From Alentia gelatinosa (taxonomy: Eukaryota > Annelida > Polychaeta > Phyllodocida > Polynoidae), in NCBI GenBank assembly GCA_950022655.1, contig OX465591.1, positions 50,334,478 to 50,398,477 on the forward strand: a stretch of DNA of 64,000 nt, given 5' to 3'. Below, piece by piece: positions 47,251 to 58,742 of the stretch (position 1 is its first letter; each line of letters starts with the position of its first letter). Both the position numbers and the translations under genes were made by a program. The notes beneath the pieces are model-generated. The model did not search any database and was not told the origin of the DNA. It worked only from the letters and a program-made list of their open reading frames with translations.

Positions 47251-48035
47251 GCCCATTAGTCAAAGTGAAGGATGAGATGAATTCATTTGAATCGCTACGT
47301 GCTTCATGAGGCTTAACCTTATGAATTACTGACCCTAAGCTTGACTAGGTTTCCTCTATGATATACACTCACATAAGCTGGTCTGTATTTTCGGTATATA
47401 AAGCAGAGAGACTTTAACCCTAGTCACACAAAACCAGACACAGACAACTTCAATAAAATATTCCTAATTGAGTTCTTAGCGCTCAGAAGAGCTGCGGTCT
47501 AAAGCCCAATATCCATCTACCGATTCAGGGAGGTGTTTCACAGACAAGGTGTTGCGGGGACCTGTTGGGTTGAAACGATCACTGATGGTCTGAGACCTAT
47601 TTGGATATAGCATTGCCATACATGCGCAGGTAAGATAATTCGACTGTGCAACGGAAATGGTCACTATCCACGATCGTCACTTCTGAAAAACACGTCCTTG
47701 AATTGAACGATTAGTTCCCAAATCGTATAGGAGTCGGTGAACTTGTCCCAGGTGAATTACGTGATACCTCGGCCCATGTCGGCCATCCAATCAAGCACCA
47801 TTTACCAACGTTCTGGTGTCGACGACTAGATTTATCAACATGTTGAAAACCTTTAGCCACCGATTTAGGAACATAGAAACCACAACTTGTCGGCGACAAA
47901 ATAACACCTGAAGGAGGTGGTTCACTAATCGTTGCCTGATCCCTGCCTCGCTGTGCTACATCTACCGACTACGGCCGTCCTCCTTAGGATGCCTACCCTG
48001 AGACAAATTACCGTCCGTTTGTTGCGGACAAAGGT

Positions 48036-48155
48036 ACAGTGAAACCCTGCTTCTGGGACACCTCGCTTAAGGGGTGACCCGATGAAGGGGGCACCTCGCT
48101 TAAGGGGACACTTTGATCGGAACCGAGGGTGCCCCCTTAAGCGGGGTTTTACTGT
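48036..48155. mobile_element. MITE-like inverted-repeat element
   Basis: It begins ACAGTGAAACCCTGCTT and ends AAGCGGGGTTTTACTGT, terminal inverted repeats of about 17 bp with a few mismatches. GGGGGCACC and GGGTGCCCCC pair internally. The termini resemble the start of the element near 58446 (ACAGTAAAATCCTGCCT). CAGT-type ends recall pogo/Tigger-like elements, but no transposase or clear TA duplication is visible. Confidence 0.65.
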
Positions 48156-48214
48156 GCATAAATCAGTAGATGTGTATTGGGCTTTACTCTGAAAAAACAA
48201 TCAAGCTTTACCTT

Positions 48215-48785
48215 GTACACCAAAGTGCCGAGTAACACTGAGGGAGCTGGATTATCAACCCAAGTTGGGAACACAGTGAGCTGCCGACTTTATACACGAA
48301 GAGCAAAAGGTATGTTCATCACAGAGGAATGAGCGTGCAATCATAAATGAATAACAATTAAGAGGTTTGAGTTAGATTGAGCCTGTGGATAGTTTTCTGT
48401 AACCCACTTGCCCCCAGTCAACTTGCCATTTCTGCAACTGCCTAAGATAGCATCCAAACACATCAAGCACCAGTGGGTCTTGAGGTATTTCGGTCTTGAG
48501 TGATTGGTCATGGTCATAGTGAAGGGATAGTTTGTATACAGCACCCTGAAATCTATATGTGACCACTCTAACCTCTAGCTGATGTATATATTATGTACAC
48601 ACATGGTCTAACAAGTTGAGTCACATAATCCAGGCAAACCTGTGGCACTCCTGTGCACGGGCTGCCCCCACACAGCAGGGACCGATACCCCGCGTCCTCC
48701 ACAGGGACTACACGTCACTCGACTGACCGACCCCTCCATGTTTCACATGAGTCACCACACTTTTATTATTGCTTAATTAAGTGAA
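48215..48785. repeat. Dispersed repeat, copy 2
   Basis: Its right part (48590-48785) matches 27727-27905 at reduced identity. Its middle part (48300-48545) matches 52198-52390: AAATGAATAACAATTAAGAG against GAATGAATAACAATTTAAAG, and both contain CTTGAG/CTAGT then GTTGGTCATGGTC-like endings. Together the three loci suggest one longer element. No ORF with a known domain is seen. Confidence 0.55.
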
Positions 48786-49357
48786 CTTGTGTGGAATTTG
48801 CCAGCTGTACTTAATGTCATACTGACGGATGTGTGATAAAAACCAGTTTACGAGACGCTAAGACCTGTTGATTTCATGCCCCTGCGCATCTATCCATCTA
48901 AATGTCTCATGATGCGCCAATACACGGAAACAGAGTTTGCCATATATGGTCATATGCAAAGTGGAAAAGAGAGTGTAAACAAACTTTGGAAGTATATCTC
49001 TTTAAAAATTTGCAATCTCATTGTGTAACAACTCCATAACATTTTATGCAGAGCAGTACAGACTTGAATATCCAAGTGAATAAGCTCTGCATTTGTATCC
49101 CATTTAATAAGTTACATATGCTGCAGGCTGAGGTGTGGCATTAGATGCAGCGCAGCCTTGGTGGACTTTTTTGCATTGATATACTTCCACACTCAGTTTG
49201 TTTACGCTCCCTAAAATGAAACTCTGTTTTTGTGTATAAAGAAAATGCTGACAAACCGTCCACGTCCCATTTGGAGCGTGTCCCTGTTAGTGGGAATACA
49301 GGCACACTCTCCCAGCAGAGATCCGGCACTCTACTTCCTGTGGCCGCTTATATCCCT
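48786..49357. other. Intergenic DNA
   Basis: No credible gene. A partial copy of the CTCTCC hairpin family lies at about 49304-49346 (ACACTCTCCCAGCAGAGATC followed by CTCTACTTCCTG), just outside the left arm of the next element. Confidence 0.45.
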
Positions 49358-49740
49358 GGCCCAACCTGTGTGGTGCCAAAATTGGTTACCCTGCCATAAG
49401 TGGTAATTATTGCTCACTATTGTCTTTGGCGCATGCGCGAACATGCTCACTCTTGCAGTCCACGATTGGAGAGTGACAAATTCATCGGCCCTGGAACCAC
49501 TAGTTTGTTACTCTCCAAGCAGAAATCCAGCGCTCTACTTCCTGCGGCCGATAGCAAGCGATAGCGCCACGAAAGATCTGCTGGGAGAGTGCTAGTTTGT
49601 ACATGCGCACTAAGCACTAGAATAGTCCGTGAAATCTAAGCGGTACAGGACGGGAAGAGACATGCTGGGATAGAGTGAGCGATAATTACCACTTTTGGCA
49701 GGGTAACCAATTTTGGCACCACACCTGCCTGTTTGGGCCT
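49358..49740. mobile_element. MITE-like element with about 60-bp terminal inverted repeats
   Basis: The left arm, 49358-49418, contains TGTGGTGCCAAAATTGGTTA and CCCTGCCATAAGTGGTAATT. The right arm, 49674-49740, contains their reverse complements with few mismatches. A nested hairpin at 49510-49591 (ACTCTCCAAGCAGAAATCCA ... GATCTGCTGGGAGAGTGC) lies inside. There is no transposase, so it is a non-autonomous element. Confidence 0.85.
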
Positions 49741-50814
49741 AGCCTGGAAGCCTGGCCTAGTTAGACTATAGGCCAGGTAACGGGTTCCAGTTTCGTGGTG
49801 CATTATTGGTAATGCTTCCATTTTTCTGTTGCATTGTGGGATTGCGCTACCTTGGCAGACCACCAGATACACTGGTTCCCAGGGTATCCACTAGGGGGCT
49901 CGGTGGAGATATATGTGGAACCCAGCCAAACCACTAGTCCACGAGTGCCCTGGCCCTAGCGACAACGGGACGTACTACAGTCTAGTTGAAGGACGTAGGA
50001 AACCGTTACCTGTCCCTTATTTCATTAGGGCAGTGAACCATTCTAGTTTGGGCCCAAATCTGGTTTCTAAAATATCCTAAATTCATAGGACTTTTGGGTG
50101 TATTTTGCGGTTTACTTGTACATAATGATGTATAGTCAGGAAGTGTAGAACAACTGGGAACAAACGCAGTCAATGTCAAGGTCGCCGCATAAATTAGCGT
50201 TTAAGTACACTGGCCACCAGAGCAGACGTTTGCTACAACAAAATTCAAACGTGAATAACAACAGAACGGGAAGGCCGATCTTCTTCATACTTGGGGAGGT
50301 TATAGCTGATATCTTTCCCTAACTGGTGATGAAGCTTCATGGTTTCATTCCTGGGAAGTGAATTTTCGCGTTCAGTACGACACGTCCTTTGACGTCTTAG
50401 GGCTACGACAGTTTTGGAGACAAATTTACCCACGTGGCCTTACAATTGTCGTGACTATAGCACACCTCACACCGCCCTAAGTGTCTTAGACCTAAAATCT
50501 TTGGCAGATCAGCTAAGATATCACGTCTATAGGACACTGACGCCTGTAAAATGTCGTTCAGAATGGTTGTCGTGACTGAAAAACAGGGCCCAGGGAACTG
50601 GCCGTGGGTTGGGGCAGAGATTAAGCTAGCGCTTGTGCCGCCAAACATCTTGGGGGAGAGTGGTGCAGGCAGGTAGAGGGCAGCCAAGCAAAACGGGATG
50701 ACCTCAAACGCCCTCCTCCTCCTCTCTCTCTGAGACAGGGTTAGTAACACGCGGCACACCTTTCACTCAGATAGGGTTTGTAAACTATCAGGAAATATCA
50801 CGCGGCACACAACC
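49741..50814. other. Intergenic DNA, no feature recognised
   Basis: No credible gene or repeat up to the CT-rich array. The right end (50740-50814) already carries degenerate copies of ACACGCGGCACAC from the following array. Confidence 0.4.
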
Positions 50815-50981
50815 CTCCTATCTCTCTCTCTCTCTCTCTTTCTCTCCCCCTCTCTCTCTCTTTCTCTCTATCTCTTTCTCTCCCCCCCTATCTCTCTCTC
50901 TCAGGAGGCTGTGGGCGGGAGCTGTCTGGAGACTATCGCGCGGCTCACAACCCCCTATCTCTCTCTCTGTCTCTGTCTCTC

Positions 50982-51035
<54 letters not shown>

Positions 51036-52060
51036 GAGGCTGTGGGCGGGAGCTGTCTGGAGACTATCACGCGGCTCACAACCCCCTATCTCTCTCTCTG
51101 TCTCTGTCTCTGTCTCTGTCTCTCCCCCCCTCTCTCTCTCTCTCAGGAGGCTGTGGGCGGGAGCTGTCTGGAGACTATCACGCGGCTCACAACCCCCTAT
51201 CTCTCTCTCTGTCTCTGTCTCTGTCTCTGTCTCTCCCCCCCTATCTCTCTCTCTCAGGAGGCTGTGGGCGGGAGCTGTCTGGAGACTATCACGCGGCTCA
51301 CAACCCCCTATCTCTCCCTTTCTCTCTCTCTGTCTCTGTCTCTCCCCCCCCTATCTCTCCCTCTTTCTCTCTCTGTCTCTGTCTCTCTCTCTCTTTCTCT
51401 CCCCCTCTATCTCTCTCTCTCTCAGGAGGCTGTGGGCGGGAGCTGTCTGGAGACTATCACGCGGCTCACAACCCCCTATCTCTCCCTTTCTCTCTCTCTG
51501 TCTCTGTCTCTCCCCCCCCTATCTCTCCCTCTTTCTCTCTCTGTCTCTGTCTCTCTCTCTCTTTCTCTCCCCCCCTATCTCTCTCTCTCAGGAGGCTGTG
51601 GGCGGGAGCTGTCTGGAGACTATCACGCGGCTCACAACCCCCTATCTCTCCCTTTCTCTGTCTCTGTCTCTGTCTCTCCCCCTCTCTCTCTCTCTCTCTC
51701 TCAGGAGGCTGTGGGCGGGAGCTGTCTGGAGACTATCACGCGGCTCACAACCCCCCTATCTCTCTCTTTCTCTGTCTCTGTCTCTGTCTCTCCCCCTCTC
51801 TCTCTCTCTCTCTCTCAGGAGGCTGTGGGCGGGAGCTGTCTGGAGACTATCGCGCGGCTCACAACCCCCTATCTCTCCCTTTCTCTGTCTCTGTCTCTCC
51901 CTCTCTCTCTCTCTCAGGAGGCTGTGGGCGGGAGTTGTCTGGAGACTATCACGCGGCTCACAACCCCCTATCTCTCTCTCTGTCTCTGTCTCTCCCCCTC
52001 TCTCTCTCTCTCAGGAGGCTGTGGGCGGGAGTTGTCTGGAGACTATCACGCGGCTCACGA
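50815..52060 (+). repeat. Compound (CT)n / 56-bp tandem array
   Basis: Ten copies of a core of about 56 bp (CAGGAGGCTGTGGGCGGGAG, CTGTCTGGAGACTATCACGC, GGCTCACAACCCCCTA) alternate with pyrimidine tracts of variable length built from CT, TCTG and C-runs. Tracts are purely pyrimidine on the plus strand for up to about 100 bases. The period is therefore about 100-170 bp. ORFs of 349-417 codons here (serine-leucine repeats) are artefacts. Confidence 0.95.
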
Positions 52061-52780
52061 GCCGACACAAGTCCATCCATCACACGGTTAAACCACATCA
52101 CGTGACTTCTCTCACCTTTCTACACTTTGTATCACGAATTTCCCTTGTGCTGATCATCTACTGAGTACTAGAGGCGATACGAACTAGCTGCGAATGGTAA
52201 GTTCATCATTGATCACTAAAGGTGCACTTGTGAATGAATAACAATTTAAAGATTTAGGTTATACCCTGTGGATCATACTTGTACCCAGTCAACGTGCCCT
52301 TTCTTCAACTGTCTATTGAGGATCCAAACATATCAAGCCCTTGTAGGTCAACGGGGTAATTGTGTCTCTAGTCGTTGGTCATGGTCAGCTAGCCACACCT
52401 CTAAAGTGGGAGTCAGATGGTGGGATTCACCTACCTCACAGGCCTTTTGTCTGAGACACATCCTATTTTCTTTGTTTTTTATTTTGTTCAAAAGATCTTT
52501 ATTGGTTCAATGAAGATTACAGTATTGTCCACTTTATAACTGTCGTTGCTATGGTCATACCAATACAGAATAACCACAGATATCGTCTCAGCTGCCGCTT
52601 CTGGCCTGCTCTGGTTTTCAGCGAATATCCAGTCTAAAAGATCGTACAATAATGCAGTTTGAGTGATAAATATTTGCTCTATCGATTTCCATAAAGTCTT
52701 GTGGTGTTACCTTACATGTGAAGGTAGACATAACTATCCACATGATACGATTAAGTATAAGTCAAAGGTATGTAAAGATA
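52061..52780. other. Intergenic DNA with dispersed repeat copy 3
   Basis: 52198-52390 is similar to 48300-48545 (see there). At 52475-52530 the minus strand reads CCAATAAAGATCTTTTGAAC then an A-rich run, possibly the 3' tail of another insertion. No gene is seen. Confidence 0.45.
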
Positions 52781-52789
52781 TACAGTAAA

Positions 52790-54535
52790 AAAAAAAGGGA
52801 GTCAATAACAACCAAGTCATCTATTTCGGTATAGATTCGTATAAGATTGTAAACAACGAGGTAAAACCACCTGAAGAAACTATATATACATGTTTTAAAG
52901 ATAAACAGGGTAAAGTACTACAACTGGATAAATGTGCTGAATATGCAAACCATTACTTTTGTAACATAGGTACAGTACTAAGTGATGAAGTACTACCTGA
53001 TTGTATAATGCAAAATGTTTGTAGAGAAAACCACATAGGCTTTGAAGTGACTGAGGTCACGATTGACGATACTATGAAACTGATACAAGGAATTAAAACA
53101 CACAAATCATCAGGTATAAAAGGGCTTAATTGTGGTGTCACTTCTGAACTGTGCACCTATTTTTCAGAAAATACTGAATATGTCAATATTAGAAAACTGC
53201 TTCCCCCAACAATGGAAAGAAGGAAGGATATCCCCCTTGCCAAAGCAAGGCCATCCGCAAATCATCTCAAATTGGCGCCCGGTGTGTGTATTACCCGTCC
53301 CAGGAAACCTCTTGGAACGGGTAGTACACACCCAACTTTCTAATTTTCTAGAACATAAGAACTACTTTAATAAAAATCAATTTAGGAAAAGAAGAAGCAC
53401 GGGAGGGGCAGTACTGAAATTGGTACAATATTTAGCGGAGTCACAAAATAACAGTGAAATATCTATAGCCCTTTAGGTTGATATAAAGAAAGCATTTGAC
53501 TGCGTCGATCAGCGGATACTTATTTACAAGTTGGCGGAAGCAGGAGTTGGAAGAAACTTACTTTTATGGTTTGAATCATACTTATCGAGCAGAAAGCGCT
53601 ATACAAAGTATAGTGACTTCTCCTCTAGAAATGAAGAGATCTTATATGGTGTACCACAGGGATCAATTTTGGGTCCCCTGTTGTTCTTGATTTATGTGAA
53701 TGATTTATTTAAGGATGAAGGGGATGTAAAATATATTATGTATGCTGATGATTTAGTTGTTAGTAGCGGGATTAGCTTGCAGATAGCAGAATGCAAAATG
53801 CAGCACATAATTAGGGTTCTCGAAAATTGGTATCTATCTAATCTCTTAACGGTAAATGTGCAAAAGACGAGGGTGGTTTATCATGTTCAGAAACGCCTAA
53901 TAAAGAAAATTCATAGGGGGATACTTTATTTTCAAAATAACCCAATACAGGTGGTTACTGAAATGAACTACCTTGGGGCAGTGGTGGATGGCACACTGAA
54001 TTTTATAAAGCATTGCGAGTTAATGACAAAGAAAATAAATAATAAGTTAGTGATCTTTAGAAAAATAAGGAAATTTTTCAATGTTCAAACTGCATTAAAA
54101 ATAGTAAGAACCTGTCTCATGCCTGTAATAGACCATTGTTCATTCCTGATTGAAGGGTCAACTGTAAAAAACCAGAGGAGCATTGATCGATGTATATTTA
54201 GAGGACTGAGAATAGCGCTTGGACGGGAATCATACAATGAGGGGATATATATAAGCAACCAAGACTTATTAAGGAAATGTGAAATCGTTCCACCGAGGGA
54301 AAGAAGATTAGGTTTGCTCATGGGAATAGTCAAAAGTCTACATGGAATAGCACAGTTGCAACTAGAAATGGAGAGGGAGGGACGACACACAAGGTCTAGG
54401 GAGAAGGAGACTCTGGCGTTACCGAGGCCAAAATCAGAACATTTTAGAAAAACACCAATTTACGTTGGCATAAGTATTTGGAACAGCTTGTCAAAAGAAC
54501 TTCATCTAACGACTTCAAAAGTTATTTTCAAATGA
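52790..54535 (+). pseudogene. LINE ORF2 reverse transcriptase with frameshift and stop
   Basis: 52800-53130 reads a linker in one frame (KCAEYANHYFCNIGTVL, then KTHKSSGIKGLN). The frame then shifts near 53130 and continues FPQQWKEGRISPLPKQG, ISNWRPVCVLPV and FRKRRSTGGAVL. A TAG at 53474-53476 lies just before VDIKKAFDCVDQRIL. The rest is open to 54535, with GVPQGSILGPLLFLIYVND, catalytic YADDL and YLGAVVDGTLNF, ending IWNSLSKEL. The endonuclease is missing. Motifs are otherwise intact. It differs clearly from the other RTs here, so it is another family. Confidence 0.9.
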
Positions 54536-54989
54536 GAAATAGCTAAGAAAATAAAAGAATATACCGTGGCAGACCATTGAGATAGTAGTGGTATGTAAGG
54601 GATAAATGGCCTGTTTTGAAGTGATATTGCAATTTTGTATTGTATAAATGAGCAAGCATTATGCACAGGGGTTAAGGTGTATTCATTGTATATTTTTCAT
54701 TAATATGTGGACAAACGAGAAGTTATAAAATGTAATAACTATAAAGTGTCATGTGAAAGAACTGTAAGAAAACGAACTTCCAGTAAAACCACTGGGAAGT
54801 ATCGTGTCAGAAGCTGTATAATATCTTCACCAATGTTGTATTACCAGTTACGCACAATTGATTTGCGTGGAAGAACGACTGTAGTTGTCGAATGCAAATT
54901 TGATCCCCCCCCCCAAAAAAAAGTGTTTTGGTAAGCCTCTTGTATTCCGGATACGTTTCCATGTTTCTTACTATAGGGGGAAAAGAGTT

Positions 54990-55630
54990 CTATAAGGATG
55001 CACCAGTAAATTCTACACTTTTGATATACAATTGGATATTTGGTTGTGACATCTTCCTAACCTGCGCGGTGTACAGCCTGGTGTCACCTCTTCTCACGTC
55101 AAGGTTTCTAGACCTAACATACATATCATTTCTTAGGTGAGCCTTCCTTCGTTGTGATAGGTATGGTATGCTTGCCCATTTGTGTAAATTAGATATCCTG
55201 GTATGATAATTACAATTTAATATAATTCGCAAGCATTGGTTTTGCACTCTCTGTATTTTGTCTAACCAGTGATCGGGGGCATTATAGTAAAGGATATCCC
55301 CATAATCAGAATATGGTAATATATAACATTTAAACAGTCTCAGGACTGTGGCTGCATCAAGAAAAGGTCTAAGTTGGCCAAGTTGATATATACGGTGGCC
55401 GACCTTTTGTAGTAGCTCTTTAATATGAAGTTCATAATGCAGTCCCTGGTCTAAAAGGTAACCCAGATATTTGTAACAGTTAACATTCTGCAACTCTATG
55501 CCTTTCATAGATAATGATACATGACCGATTTGTTTGCATCTGTGGGCTGAACCGAAGGTCATATATTTTGTTTTTCCAATATTAACAGTAAACTTGTTTT
55601 GGTCAGTCCACAGATCCTGTTGAGATTCGG
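54990..55630 (-). pseudogene. LINE reverse transcriptase C-terminal half
   Basis: Minus frame: FTVNIGKTKYMTFG (the K-T motif after the active site), YKYLGYLLDQGLHYELHI, YILPYSDYGDILYYN, IQRVQNQCLRIILNCN, and then YLSQRRKAHLRNDMYVRSRN. The YADD block lies upstream and is absent. The ORF extends to 55712, but the first about 30 codons have no RT similarity. DYGDILY links it to the 13089 and 59044 relics. Confidence 0.85.
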
Positions 55631-55712
55631 TACTGGAACACAATCTCCTCGTATGACTGTCAGGGTTCCCTTTTGCTGAGTCAACTTTTTCCTTTGCAAT
55701 TGTCTGCGACAA

Positions 55713-56274
55713 TCACCCCTAACAAGGAACAGAATCTGATGAGAATTTGACTTTAAATTTAGAGGGGCATTTTGGTGAGAGAAATGTATTTCACACGTTC
55801 TCCCCCAATCTACGAGTCTCAGTGGTCCCAAATAACACCTATTCATACAGTGAAGTACCCTGAGTCAGCGACTGTGTACCCTGTGTACCCTGTGTACCCT
55901 GTATAGGGGTGTAGGAGTGAGACTATGTACCTGGTAAGTCTTCCCTTGTGATCTGAATCCCCCATGGTTCCCTGAGACTGTAAAAAGTAGCCGACTGGTG
56001 CTAAGGTGTGAAGTACACCAGTCTCAGATCCATTTGTCCCATCGTGTGAATCCCACTTAAGAGACTGAGACACTGGCCCCCTGCTCCTTTCATAATGAGT
56101 TGACACGCAGATAGTAAAGGTGTGCATAGATTGATGTGTCTGAATATGTAACCTACCGGCTATGTATGTCTAAAAAGAGCTCTTGAAAATGAGCCTCCTA
56201 CAAGAAAGTCAAAATTAACATCAGATTCTTATAAATATTCCATGTCAAAGTCGAAATCATATATTAATATCCAC
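55713..56274. other. Intergenic DNA
   Basis: No credible gene. Three to four copies of TGTACCC-TG (9-10 bp) lie at about 55872-55905. Confidence 0.4.
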
Positions 56275-57432
56275 GAACAGGGCCAGGTTGATCCTAGCAA
56301 GTGTACCCAGCCCCGTTAGTCCCCAAACAGGGCCGGGTTGATCCTAGCCAGTGTACCCAGCCCCGTTAGTCCCCAAACAGGGCCGGGTTGATCCAAGCCA
56401 GTGTACCAGCCCCGTTAGTCACCAAACAGGGCCGGGTTGATCCTAGCCAGTGTACCCAGCCCCGTTAGTCCCCAAACAGGGCCGGGTTGATCCAAGCCAG
56501 TGTACCAGCCCCGTTAGTCACCAAACAGGGCCGGGTTGATCCTAGCCAGTGTGCCCAGCCCCGTTAATCCACGAACAGGGCCGGGTTGATCCTAGCCAGT
56601 GTACCCAGCCCCGTTAGTCCCCAAACAGGGCCGGGTTGATCCTAGCCAGTGTACCCAGCCCCGTTATTCTCCAAACAGGGCTGGGTTGATCCTATCCAGT
56701 GTACCCAGCCCCGTTAGTCCCCAAACAGGGCTGGGTTGATCCTAGCCAGTGTACCCAGCCCCGTTAGTCCCCAAACAGGGCCGGGTTGATTCTAACCAGT
56801 GTACCAGCCCTGTTAGTCCCCAAACAGGGCCGGGTTGATCCTAGCCAGTGTACCCAGCCCCGTTAGTCCCCAAACAGGGCCGGGTTGATCCTAGCCAGTG
56901 TACCCAGCCCTGTTAGTCCCCAAACAGGGCCGGGTTGATCCTAGCCAGTGTACCCAGCCCCGTTAGTCCCCAAACAGGGCCGGGTTGATCCAAGCCAGTG
57001 TACCAGCCCCGTTAGTCCCCAAACAGGGCCCGGTTGATTCTAACCAGTGTACCAGCCCTGTTAGTCCCCAAACAGGGCCGGGTTGATCCTAGCCAGTGTA
57101 CCCAGCCCCGTTATTCTCCAAACAGGGCTGGGTTGATCCTATCCAGTGTACCCAGCCCCGTTAGTCCCCAAACAGGGCCGGGTTGATCCTAGCCAGTGTA
57201 CCCAGCCCCGTTAGTCCCCAAAGAGGGCCGGGTTGATTCTAACCAGTGTACCAGCCCCGTTAGTCCACGAACAGGGCCGGGTTGATTCTTACCAGTGTAC
57301 CAGCCCTGTTAGTCCCCAAACAGGGCCGGGTTGATCCTAGCCAGTGTACCAGCCCCGATAGTCCTCAAACAGGGCCGGGTCGATCTATAGCCAGTGTACC
57401 CAGCCCCGTTAGTACCCAAACAGGGCCGGGTA
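56275..57432. repeat. 50-bp satellite with internal inverted repeat
   Basis: About 23 copies. The unit has AACAGGGCCGGGTTGATCCT, AGCCAGTGTACCCAGCCCCG and TTAGTCCCCA. AACAGGGCCGGGT at one end and ACCCAGCCCCGTT at the other are imperfect reverse complements, so each unit can form a stem. Variants (GTACCAG for GTACCCAG, ATTCT for GTCCC) recur in groups, indicating higher-order copying. Confidence 0.95.
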
Positions 57433-57542
57433 CTCCCTTTACTGTGCTCTGACGAGGTGGTTATTTGTAGCTGCGCAGACTTTGAGACAAATTTAGAATC
57501 ATTAAATATATACCTATTCTTCTTTGCATACCTACAGAACAG

Positions 57543-57857
57543 GGACCTGTTTCACTAGTTTCGTGACATGTCTGTGACACCATACAGACATTAGGGTTGT
57601 CTAGTTTCGTGACAACGCAAGTAGCTGCCCTTAGGTAAAGACAGACCCCAAACATAAGAAATAGACAAATCTACACATCATGGACCTGTTTCACTAGTTT
57701 TGTGACAAAAGTGTTAGACAGACATGAAAAGCGGCACCAACAGTGCAAGCAAGAACGGACAAAACAAAGTGCAATGTCTAGTTGTTATGAAACCGGACAC
57801 GCCATCTAGACGCCATCTACTGATCTGGACATGTCACGAAACTAGTGAAACAGGTCC
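57543..57857. mobile_element. MITE-like element with 30-bp inverted ends and internal copies
   Basis: The left end GGACCTGTTTCACTAGTTTC-GTGACATGTC (57543-57572) is exactly complemented at 57828-57857. An extra direct copy (GGACCTGTTTCACTAGTTTT) lies at 57682-57706, and a partial copy CTAGTTTCGTGACAACGC at about 57600-57617. It may be an element inserted into a relative, or one with subterminal repeats. Confidence 0.85.
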
Positions 57858-58742
57858 CGGCTCTCTTACTATATGAACTATTGAACCCTGAATGGAGATG
57901 AGGGGTGAATACTTTACCTAGCTCAACATAACTCAACAAGTTGGGGGGCACAAAGTATACTTTCTTTGCAAAGACAAGGAAATACCAAGATTCACATACA
58001 CAACTATGTTTATACGAAGGCCTTGGCCGCGGGCAGTAATTTTTCCGAGCCTTACCGAGTAACTTTGACTTTTGATTACCGGTACTTATCGATAAAAATG
58101 ATTATTCCTTTTCCTGCGATAGCCACAGAAAAATTGCCACCCTTATCGAGTAACTGCATCAGCTATGTTTTCGTCCCGTTGCTCTTATGTCACATGGTCA
58201 GCCCGGGACGAAAACGTCAGCCTAGCTACATAACTTATAATTACTGCACCCCCAGCAGCGGTATGTAATAATAGAGGTTTCGGAAATGGCATATAGGAAT
58301 AAGATATTCAGTGATATGTTTAAATGACTCCTGGGGGGAGGAATAGCGGTGTTAGGGAGTGTTTTTGCTGACCGAATGACGAGAGGTGTGACATGATAAG
58401 GGGTTTCAGGTGACATGAACGAAAGCAAGTTTATCGTGTTCGTATGTACAGTAAAATCCTGCCTAACAGACACCCCGCGTTAGCGCCGACTTTTGCTCGG
58501 AACGGAAATTTGTCCATTTATTAGATGTTTAATTTAACCCCGCGTAAACGAACACCCCGCGTAAGCGGCACCCCGCGTAAGTGCACAGTGATTTCCGTAC
58601 GAAAAGGCCTAAAACCCCGTGTAAGCGGTCACCTCCGACGGACACCTCCGACGGACACCTCAGACGGACACCTCAGAGGGACACCCTACCTATAACAGAT
58701 CAATCTGTGTTTTTTATGAGTGTGTGTGAGTCTATTCCTATA
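57858..58742. other. Intergenic DNA with a CAGT-ended repeat
   Basis: From 58446, ACAGTAAAATCCTGCCTAAC starts a region with repeated CCCCGCGTAAGCG-type motifs (58480-58630), then GGACACCTCCGACGGACACC repeats to about 58685. The start resembles the element at 48036. No gene is recognised. Confidence 0.5.

Noticed and set aside
46952..47309. Gln/Ser/Leu-rich ORFs on the 11-bp repeat
   Set aside because: An 11-bp period gives the same peptide repeat in all frames, so these are not genes.
50911..52164. 417- and 349-codon Ser-Leu-rich ORFs
   Set aside because: Translations of (CT)n tracts in the compound array, open in several frames at once.
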